NCBI GenBank assembly: GCA_021229015.1 | Contig: CM037777.1 | Span: 51,948,423-52,012,422, forward strand | Direction of reading: 5' to 3' | Origin: Solen grandis | Taxonomy: Eukaryota; Mollusca; Bivalvia; Adapedonta; Solenidae | DNA: 64,000 bases | Shown: positions 56,460 through 64,000 of the stretch, one piece after another | Layout: the number at the start of each line of letters is the position of its first letter | How positions within the stretch are numbered: position 1 is the first letter of the stretch | Position numbers and translations under genes: made by a program | The notes under the pieces: generated by a model | The model's input: the letters and a program-made list of their open reading frames with translations, nothing else | The model's database searches: none | What the model was told of the DNA's origin: nothing

Positions 56460-57470
56460 ATTATGTGTTGTATCTAATTTGAATACAATTCTTTTTTTTT
56501 CTTCTTTTTTTTGTTGTTTTGTTTTGAAATTGAAATGTCTATTTTAAATTTTGATTAACACAGAATATAGCGAGAAAATAAACAAACAGAAAATTTAAAT
56601 CATTTAAATTTTATTAGTCAATATTAATATAAGAACATTAGATTTAGAAACACTTTCTCACGTCTTATACCGATACCGATTCTTCTCGTCGGTTCCTTTT
56701 TAAGATCAAGAGCTCATGAAAGTTTTATTTTCCGAGGGGGGGGGGGGGGGGTTAGAGCCTACAACATTGGGATCAGCGGTCATGTACGCTAACACTTGAT
56801 CATAATGTTAAGGTTAACATTTTTGTAGGCTACAGAAATGTCACGAAGTTGTGATTAATTTGTAAATGAATCAGTCTTGTCCGGTTTCATTACAAAGTCC
56901 TAATGCCATCATACGCCTCAATGTTCATCGCCTTGGTACAGTCAGCATATGGGAGTAACATTTGAAAACAAAGCGATGTAAACTCTCAAGTTCCTGATGA
57001 AATGAAACCGAAATCTTTGTGAAGCTGTAACGTATGTCCCCAAAGATAGTCAAACCCATTTTATAGGAGTCTCAGTTTTACTTTATTATGTGTTGATTCA
57101 GATGCATTCCAACAATATTAAACAAATTTGGAAATATATTTTATTTCCTTCTTAATTTAAACATGAAGGCAAATACCAAACATGACTTTTCCGGTAATCA
57201 ATCTGGTGGAAATATCGGTAACATTATGCCAAGTGAGCCAAAATGCTGAATTTAAAAGATCGGACTGGAGGTGGAAATAGAATGACAAAGCCATTTGTGA
57301 CGATGTTTGAAAGCTTTCGAAATAATGATCACAACTTATTTATATTCAAATAGAGAGGGACATCAGAAAAGTGAAGAAGGAGTGGGAAACTAAGGTTGTA
57401 CATACATTTTAATATATTTTAATGGTTAAAACTTTCATTCATTAAGAACAATAGCACAAGTATAGTAAAG
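56460..57470. other. Spacer with a poly-G run
   Basis: 56736-56751 is an uninterrupted run of about 16 G, followed by a GATCAGCGGTCATGTACGCT tract. No gene recognised. Confidence 0.5.
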
Positions 57471-57547
57471 CATTTCAATCTTTCAAATGTAATATGTATA
57501 TGTGTTTTATATTATGTCAGTGTCAAGTTTCCATATTGAAAAGGTGT

Positions 57548-57785
57548 GACGTTCATCTTCATATGCAAGTAAAAAGATTTGAACTTTAGTCAAACTGATA
57601 CCATATACATAGAAATAGTGCATGGCTAATGCTTTATATAGAGGATAGTTGTTTGTTTTGGTGTAAGATTGATTAATAATTTCACTGAGTGAACTTTTTT
57701 TTTGTCCTTTTTATTTTAAATTAATGCTTTAAAGGCCAGAAATTAGCTGTGTTATTCACAAAAGACGTCAAAATTGGCATTGTAA
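57548..57785 (+). repeat. Element shared in inverted orientation with 62612-62945
   Basis: GACGTTCATCTTCATATGCA .. AAAAAGATTTGAACTTTAGT .. TTGTTTGTTTTGGTGTAAG .. AATTAGCTGTGTTATTCACA .. AGACGTCAAAATTG reads as the reverse complement of the other copy. Absent from tandem unit copy 2, so it is a younger insertion. Confidence 0.8.
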
Positions 57786-58189
57786 GCTTTGACAGTTTAT
57801 AACATACCCAGAAAGACACCATTCCATGGTTTCATGTACAAGTTGTCATATATCAAGCGCGAAATTCAGCTTGCATATTCAAAATGAGCTCATTACGAAA
57901 CGACCCAATCATCATTATTTGAATTAACCAGAGCCTTGTATGATTTTGAAGAAAAGTGTCTGAGGGAAGTAGAAAAAAAATGATATTTTTTCGTATCACT
58001 GATAAATTGTACTAATTAATACATTTCAAACATCCATAATCCTACTACATGTACCAAACGTGAAAAAAGTTCTTGTCATTTTTTCGAGTTTATCTTAAGA
58101 ATGAAATTTTCTACATAAATAAGACTTTTGCTTTATCAATATTTAAAAATAATGGGTATCTAGAATGATTCTTGATATCTTCATCCCAT

Positions 58190-58440
58190 TCGACATAAAA
58201 AGTCTTCAAGCTACGAGGAAAAGTGGCAATCATGACGCCCACAGAACTGGTAATTGTTGGAACGACTCCAGATGTTTCCATACATGCACGTAATAATTTT
58301 CATCTACTATTACATGGCAAAAGCGTGAGTGACATATCTCTGCAACAATATGATAGTTGTTGTTATTGACTTTGTGTCTATAAAGACCTTGGACAGAAAA
58401 GTTCGACACATTGTGTTGACTTTGTACGGGAGTAAATACT
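58190..58440 (-). pseudogene. Broken paralogue of the 60707-60931 reading frame
   Basis: In one minus-strand frame it reads RHKVNNNNYHIVAEICHSRF and then HVIVDENYY, closely matching RRKVNSNNYYIVAEICHTRF and YVTLDEDYS in the 60.7-kb copy. The start region has a small indel that puts the aligned ATG out of frame, and the potential donor (TTCAG|GTAAAG in the other copy) is changed to TTACGTGCA. A TATA box is retained at 58447-58454. The protein is not recognised. Confidence 0.45.
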
Positions 58441-58446
58441 TACCAG

Positions 58447-58454
58447 CTTTTATA
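58447..58454 (-). promoter_or_regulatory. TATA-box candidate upstream of the broken paralogue
   Basis: The minus strand reads CCCTATAAAAGCTGG. The same CCCTATAAAAG sits at the matching position of unit 2. Confidence 0.4.
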
Positions 58455-59144
58455 GGGCCAGAGTTAATATGTCTTTAATCAGTAGCTCAATATATCATTC
58501 GTTTACATTATGTGATGTAATCGAACATATATTTACGGATTCATATAAAAAATAAAAAAATAACAAAAACAACGATTTATTATGAATGTATGAAACAAAA
58601 AATTCCCAATAAAAATATCGAGGAACATTTGTTTTTCTTGTCTATGCTAAGTGTCATTATTTATGTACAAACATATTAAATTTGTCGGGTTAGACTAAAA
58701 TATGTAATTATATGTACATAAACGTTTGTATCTAAATGGAATAAAATGATATCTATGACATGATATTTTTTCTTCACATTTTACTAGACTGTAGCATGCA
58801 TCGGGTACGGGTCGAATTAAGAATACCTTTAATATCATTATAGGTGATATAGTATTTCAAGAGATTGTGTTACTTATGGGTTTCAATACAAAACTTCTCT
58901 TTGATAATGTTATTCCTTCGTGAAGGAGGGTGCAACCGATACAATACTTGAAATTCTGATAAAAAACATAGCAGAAACGGCAATATCTTATTTTGAAACA
59001 GTTTCTGTTATACACACTAGTTACTTTCTGTGTACTTAGGTAAATTGATAAATAAAAATGATATACGTGTCTGCATAAAGGTGGTGATATGGTGCACATG
59101 GCTATAGTACAAATATTTAATGCAGGTTCAATCTGGTTCGCATG

Positions 59145-59390
59145 CGGGCAAAGAAAGCCTGTCATGAAAGATGCTCATCGTAGTAGTGGTCTGCCAAGAC
59201 AGTGAATGATAAGAACGTCTCTTATGTGGAGGGTTTTGTTGCAGAGAAATATCGTTGTGAAGGAGCATCAGCTCGTTTGGTCCCCAATGTATTGCCATTA
59301 AATAAAAATAGGTTTAGATGTTAAGTCCTTTTAAAAACTTCTGCAACAACTTCTAAAAAACGTCTATAGCACTCAGGAAAGTGGCTAGCC
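59145..59390 (+). repeat. Repeat H, copy 1
   Basis: GCGGGCAAAGAAAGCCTGTC .. CTCATCGTAGTAGTGGTC .. GTTTTGTTGCAGAGAAAT .. CTCGTTTGGTCCCCAATGTA .. TTGCCATTAAAT. Two more copies at 59555-59880 and 61555-61880. Confidence 0.75.
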
Positions 59391-59554
59391 TTCTCGTGTA
59401 AGAAAAGACAAGGGTCTATATGTTTGATTATTAGAAACGGCTTGATATTAAACATAGAACGTGAAAAAGGTCAGAAACGTCCTGTAACAGCAAAACGTCC
59501 AAAAGGTGCTAAAGTACGTTTATAGTTTGAAAATAGCTAACGTGTCCATTGCCA

Positions 59555-59880
59555 TTTGCTGGCGGGCAAAACCAGCCTGTCATTAAAAATGGTTATCGTA
59601 GAAGTGGTCCACCAAAAACCATTCACTGCTAATAACGTCTCTTCTTGTTAAGGTTTTGTTGCAGAGAAGTGACGCGATACGCCGTGGGGAGATAGCTGGT
59701 AGATTGGGAATTCCAGAAGGAGCAGATCATGCGATACTGACAAAGATTCTAGGGCTTAGAATGATATGTGCTCGTTTTGTTCTTTATGTATTGCCACAAA
59801 ATCAAAATTTTCAGAATGAAGTTCTCTCATAAACCCACCGAAACAGCTTCTAATAAAACGCCTATGTATGAAACAATAAA
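59555..59880 (+). repeat. Repeat H, copy 2
   Basis: GCGGGCAAAACCAGCCTGTC .. TTATCGTAGAAGTGGTCC .. GTTTTGTTGCAGAGAAGT .. CTCGTTTTGTTCTTTATGTA .. TTGCCACAAAAT. An extra copy between the two large tandem units. It has a longer middle that is shared with copy 3 (GCGATACTGACAAA against ACGATACTGATAAA). Confidence 0.75.
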
Positions 59881-60706
59881 AATCTATAGAAAGCACTTTA
59901 AGAACGGGTGTTATTCATTATTATATACAGTTCACCTATAATATAATATTAGTAATATTTTGTGAACAGATGTGATTGGCCATTACTGAAGACAATTAAA
60001 TAACGCACAACTATCACCGAGGTGGAGTAGGTCGGATTGATAATTTAAAATCATTTAAAACAAATACACAAGCACGAACCAGCCACAGTAAACACCAATA
60101 TAATAATACATGTACTAGTATAGTATAGAATCCCAATCTTTCAAAATGTTTTACATTAGTTTATTTCTTCATAAGTGTCAAGTTTCTATATCGATTTTTA
60201 GAGAAGAATACAGGGGCACTGATTCTTATAACAACCAATCAAAATCATTCGAGTAACTTTGAAAGTTTACTTTACATACTCATAAAAGCACATGTATATA
60301 ACCATTTATAAGAGTGGCCATTCTATGGTTGCATGTAGCAAATGATAGTTCAAATATCAAGAACGAAAGTCAGATTACATAACCAAATAAGCACATTACA
60401 AAACAACCCATTTGTCATTATTTAATTTAAACAGGATATTGTATGATTTTGAAGCTAATTGTTTCAATATGCACATCAGAGGAAACTAGAAAAATATTGT
60501 TTGTATTTTCGTATCACTAATAAAATAGTATTTCACACGTCCATAATACAACCAACCAAAGACAAAACAGATAATGTCATTTCCGTTGAGTAATACCTAA
60601 ACTGAATATTGAATTTGTTAAATCAATAGTCAAAATATTGCGTATTTTCAAGGATACCTTTGAGTTCCAGTGTTGAATATTCGAACACGTTCGACAAAAG
60701 TATTCT

Positions 60707-60931
60707 TCAGTCTACGTGGAAAATTGCAATCCTGACGTCCAGAGACTCGTTAATTGTTGGGAACGAATCTAGATGATTTCCATACCGTGCCACTTTACCT
60801 GAATAATCTTCATCTAGTGTTACATAGCGAAAGCGAGTGTGACATATCTCTGCAACAATATAATAGTTGTTGCTATTGACCTTGCGTCTCGCTAGACACT
60901 TGGCAGAAAGTTTCGACATATTTGATGGCAT
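60707..60931 (-). CDS. Short reading frame or first exon behind a TATA box, unknown protein
   Basis: A 74-codon minus-strand frame whose ATG lies ~55 bp downstream of CCCTATAAAAGG (60983-60991). The core RRKVNSNNYYIVAEICHTRF, then YVTLDEDYSG, is conserved in the tandem paralogue at 58190-58440. After DEDYS the nucleotide sequence TTCAG|GTAAAG is a strong splice donor, so the true product may be a first exon of about 44 codons rather than the full frame. No signal peptide or known domain is visible; residues are mixed and basic near the start (KCLARRK). No downstream exon was identified, and copy 1 of the tandem unit begins ~1.3 kb further on. Conservation of promoter and frame between copies supports it; absence of a recognised family argues for caution. 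Confidence 0.4.
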   Translation of the reverse strand: MPSNMSKLSAKCLARRKVNSNNYYIVAEICHTRFRYVTLDEDYSGKVARYGNHLDSFPTINESLDVRIAIFHVD

Positions 60932-60982
60932 TTTGCCCGGCAGTTAGTTCTTATCAATTCTTATCAGCTTATAAAAATCGAA

Positions 60983-60991
60983 CCTTTTATA
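60983..60991 (-). promoter_or_regulatory. TATA-box candidate for the 60707-60931 frame
   Basis: The minus strand reads CCCTATAAAAGG, about 55 bp before the ATG, so a start site about 30 bp downstream would leave a short leader. Conserved in tandem unit 1. Confidence 0.45.
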
Positions 60992-61092
60992 GGGACAGTT
61001 TTCAACTTGTGTCGTTGTGGTGATAGTTTATATGTTGAAATTAGTTTTAAAACATATTTCGAATAATGTGATATAATTGATATATTGAATCG

Positions 61093-61272
61093 TTTTTTTT
61101 TTTTTGTTTTTTTTTGTTGTTGTTTTTTGCTGTGATGAAACTTACCACCGACAGTATTTCAGTCTTTTGGGGACATTCTGTATTAATATAACAAGTATAA
61201 TCTACCTCACTGCGGTATCAGCAGGTAGACATATGGCTTTATACAACACCCAGTCATATCATTACTGATTCA
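61093..61272 (-). mobile_element. SINE-C, diverged minus-strand copy with T-rich tail
   Basis: The poly-T/(GTT)n tract at 61093-61128 is the tail side. Then come CCACCGACAGTATTTCAGTC, GCGGTATCAGCAGGTAGACA and CACCCAGTCATATCATTACTG. The head is missing. Not present in tandem unit 1. Confidence 0.75.
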
Positions 61273-61554
61273 AACCAAAATGATATAAAATCGATATATT
61301 ATTAATATATATTATATAATACAAATTATTGTTCCGGACTATATCAAGTGTCATTATGTATGTTCAATACATAACATTGTCTGTTTTGGTTAAATACGTA
61401 TTTCTATGCGCATGAACGATTTATACTAATGGAATAGATATGATATTCATGTTACGAGTTTAAAGATCAGATATTGCATATGGTCATGATACAAATATTT
61501 GATGAACTGACTATGGCTGTTGCACATTTACGGTCTAAAGAGCCATATCATATT

Positions 61555-61880
61555 TGACCGTCGGCATGTTAGTAAATTCTGATCTTATTAATACTCATCG
61601 TAGTAGTCGACCAAAAATAATGACTGCGAAGACCGTCTATACCATGTCCCATTGAGGTCTTCCTGTTTAGGGATAATGAAATATAAAAGAGTAGATAAGT
61701 AGTAGAAACCAGACTCCACAGGGAGAAGTTCATACGATACTGATAAATAATCAAGGGTTTAGAACTCTGTGTCAGTTAGGTTTTTAATGCATTGGCTGAA
61801 GATCAGAAAGGAGCCAGAGTAAAATGCATGTACTCTCGTAAACCTCTGAAGCATTATAAAAGACGTCGATAAATGAAAGG
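61555..61880 (+). repeat. Repeat H, copy 3
   Basis: CATCGTAGTAGTCGACCAAA .. CGATACTGATAAATAATCAA .. GGTTTAGAACTCTGTGTCAG matches copy 2 in order. Confidence 0.65.
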
Positions 61881-61889
61881 TAGCTTACC

Positions 61890-62605
61890 TTAACATATGT
61901 CCATATGTTTTTTTTATTTATAGGCTTATAATAATATTATACAGTAAAGGAGAAATACCGGAGGCGTCTGGTCTCAGTAAAAGTCACAAAATGTACCGAT
62001 ATATAAAGTGTATGTAACCTCATTATACAAATCCCCTCTCAGACATGAAAAATATATACGTGATAAAAGCAGTGTTCTGTTTAGAAAGGTGTATTTCTCC
62101 TCCTTGAAAGGTTCTTCCCATAAAAATGTTAAGGTCGTAAACTTTCTTGATAGTATTTCAATATCCGCCATATGTTATAAGCCCCTGTAACTTCTCTGTG
62201 TTATCGTGTCAAGAATATCTGCCTTATCGATGAGTGTAATTAAAAATACATCCAATCAATACTAAAAACTCATAAAACGACAGCATACGCTGATGCTTTT
62301 ACATGCATTTTATATCTAATGCGTCGTTTGTCTTGCTTTTACTTCAAAACACAACCTCTTAACCGCATATAAAATTAAGCAGGTCAGGTACGTGTAGTGT
62401 ATGGGTTATTTGTTGGCCATACATGCTGAATGTATTTAATTTAATGCTTTTCGATAGATTACCTAAAATAAAAGTGGATTAATCAAAAAGTAAAATTATC
62501 AGGAACTTGAACCCGACCCTACGTTATAAAGGATAGGAGCGTCAATTGTGCTGGGTTTTACGCAAGAAATGACATCATAAAAGCGTTACGCTTGCGAGGT
62601 AATCC
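61890..62605. other. Spacer, nothing recognised
   Basis: Two complementary short frames (61974-62171 minus, 62008-62190 plus) overlap and neither has support. Confidence 0.45.
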
Positions 62606-62611
62606 CGTCAA

Positions 62612-62958
62612 TTTTGACGTCTTTTGTGAATAACACAGCTAATTTCTTGCCTTTAAAGCATTAAATAAAAAAAAAATGTTTGTTTTGGTGAAAGATCGAT
62701 GTATAATTTCATTCGTGAACATAAAAAATGCATTTTAACTCGTGGCCTCGCCACCCGTGAAAATATCACCTTTTATATTCACTCAGAGAAATTATTAATC
62801 AATCTTACACCAAAACAAACAATTATCCTCTATATAAAACCTTAGCCGTGAACTATTTCTATGTATATGGTATCAGTCTGACTAAAGTTCAAATCTTTTT
62901 ACTTGCACATGAAGATGAACGTCACATCTTTTTACTTGTACATGAAGATGAACGGCAC
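62612..62958 (-). repeat. Inverted partner of 57548-57785, with nested MITE and 33-bp duplication
   Basis: Reads as the reverse complement of the 57.5-kb element from TTGACGTCTTTTGTGAATAA to GAAGATGAACGTCAC. Contains the hairpin MITE at 62677-62821. At the end, ATCTTTTTACTTG(C/T)ACATG.. occurs twice, starting near 62893 and 62926 (33-bp tandem duplication). Confidence 0.8.
62677..62821. mobile_element. Short MITE with ~50-bp inverted arms
   Basis: The left arm starts TGTTTGTTTTGGTGAAAGAT and the right arm ends ATCTTACACCAAAACAAACA. The arms are imperfect complements for about 50 bp around a central CTCGTGGCCTCGCCACCCGT. The 57.6-kb relative retains only one arm, so it is a deletion derivative or the locus differs. 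Confidence 0.75.
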
Positions 62959-62959
62959 C

Positions 62960-64000
62960 ATCTAGGTTTAGCTTTAACCCTAATTCGGATTTTCGATAAC
63001 GCTATCTATAGCTAACCAATGAAATCGTCTTTTACAGAGCAACATTGTCTTTTAATCAAACTGCCACAATTAGAATGATTATACAATTCTTGTTCTGAAA
63101 TGGTGTTAAAACGCATGGAATGGCAAACTTTTGAGAGCCCGCTGTGTTAAAAAAGAATAACTATGATGATCTTTCAGTGTGTAGCTGTATGTACAATTTT
63201 GTTGTTGTTGTTTTTGTTTTTATTTTTATTTTGTGCGTATCCGCACTTTAGGGCTTGAGACTTCCGTCATTAACTCTGCTGATTGTGACTTCAGTAGCCG
63301 TTAGATTGATGAATGTTCGTCATAAGTGATCGGAGGACAGCTTCTTATATGACCTGTTTATTGATATGCAGTTCATCTTCCTCTTCATTTGGCGACAGGA
63401 TCTGACACATGCGCCAGTACTATCGCTAGCAGAGATGTCATCACCCGTCCCAACAACAGTTCATAGATCATCGATAAACTGTTGAGCACCCTTCGATTTT
63501 TTTCCCACAAGGTCTTGATTCAACAATTGAAAACAACAAGGAAGACTTTCAAATGGTGCAATTTTCACTGACACTGTTAGATTACTGACACTAATAACTG
63601 ACTATATTAATCAAACTTCATGGGCGCAGTTATGTTTGTTCCAACGTCGGACACCCACGGTAAATTCTCCATTCATCCACCGTGGGATTTCAGCTAAGAT
63701 TTAAATGTGGGAAAAATGTTATTCATCGTGCAATTTAGTGTACATATGTATACATGTACATACAAATATTTTGCATACAGAGCTAACTAGAAAGTTTTGT
63801 GTTTTGTAGAATAATGAATTTGTGATTAGGTTTAAGTAACATGTGACGGAAATCTGAGAAATTTCTTTAATTTTTCGTTTGCTGGTGTATCTGAAATAAA
63901 CATGTAAATACATGCATACATATCTGATTGTCATGCCATGAAGCGTTAAAATGTATGTATGCAAAAATGGCGCTTCATTTCCCACTGATGATTTTAGTGA
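62960..64000. other. AT-rich terminal stretch, no gene recognised
   Basis: Includes a short T/G tract (63199-63230). The 88-codon minus-strand frame at 63719-63985 is Tyr/Ile-rich chance sequence in my view. Confidence 0.45.

Larger units (their letters stand above)
57475..59400 (-). repeat. Tandem ~2.5-kb unit, copy 1
   Basis: Collinear with 60135-61885: the TCAATCTTTCAAA..GTGTCAAGTTTC start; TTGTATGATTTTGAAG (57937 / 60438); GTGACATATCTCTGCAACAA (58329 / 60839); CCTATAAAAG on the minus strand (58447 / 60983); AAGTGTCATTATTTATGT (58649 / 61339); CTCATCGTAGTAGTGG (59173 / 61595). Copy 1 has an extra insertion at about 57548-57785. Confidence 0.8.
60135..61885 (-). repeat. Tandem ~2.5-kb unit, copy 2
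   Basis: Partner of 57475-59400 (anchors there). Carries the intact version of the short minus-strand frame and TATA box, a SINE-C insertion at 61093-61272 and repeat H copy 3 at 61555-61880. Confidence 0.8.

Overview
The window looks like an accessory, repeat-dense stretch of an AT-rich metazoan nuclear genome, most likely a bivalve mollusc and perhaps a venerid-type clam. I infer this from the repeats: tRNA-derived SINEs with CAA/CAAA tails, two elements that begin AGCTCAC..GAGCAC and end in a GGCCAT..TGGCC hairpin plus CTCTTGTT (the bivalve 'pearl'/Helentron-like type), TA-flanked MITEs, a hAT-type MITE, a LINE tail and a decayed mariner. There are no bacterial or organellar genes, no operons and no CRISPR array. 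The species call is from memory of repeat families, not from a search.

Ordinary protein-coding content is very low. The best gene signal is a two-exon gene start at 24981-25500 (+): a signal peptide, then an exon resembling the extreme N-terminus of a Cys-loop ligand-gated channel (glycine/GABA/GluCl type). Weaker exon candidates are 11421-11673 (+), 52277-52462 (+, a plausible last exon with a polyA signal) and 60707-60931 (-, a short reading frame behind a TATA box). The last has a broken tandem paralogue at 58190-58440. Nearly all other open frames in the window are chance frames or translations of repeats.

The main theme is old local duplication, later peppered with transposons. Copy A (1-6570) and copy B (10365-14430) are collinear diverged copies about 10 kb apart, and a fragment (C) recurs at 49645-49895. 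Segment D (42845-43610) matches 7640-8245. Segments E (43760-48300) and F (52970-56100) are collinear. A shorter unit recurs four times (36020, 37440, 39190 and 49110). A ~2.5 kb unit is tandemly repeated at 57475-59400 and 60135-61885. One degenerate ~86-bp tandem repeat lies inside A and B and again at 42439.

Layout: 1-14430 is the A/B duplication with a LINE insertion, an inverted SINE pair and a pogo-like MITE. 14430-24980 is mostly unique AT-rich sequence with microsatellites, an assembly gap (18101-18200), a near-perfect 242-bp tandem duplication beside a miRNA-precursor-like hairpin, and SINE pieces. 24980-31870 holds the channel-like gene start and its apparent intron. 31870-32940 is the mariner relic. 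35315-50000 holds the pearl-like elements, the R repeats and segments D and E. 50000-64000 holds two MITEs, the candidate last exon, segment F, and the duplicated TATA/exon units flanked by an inverted repeat pair.
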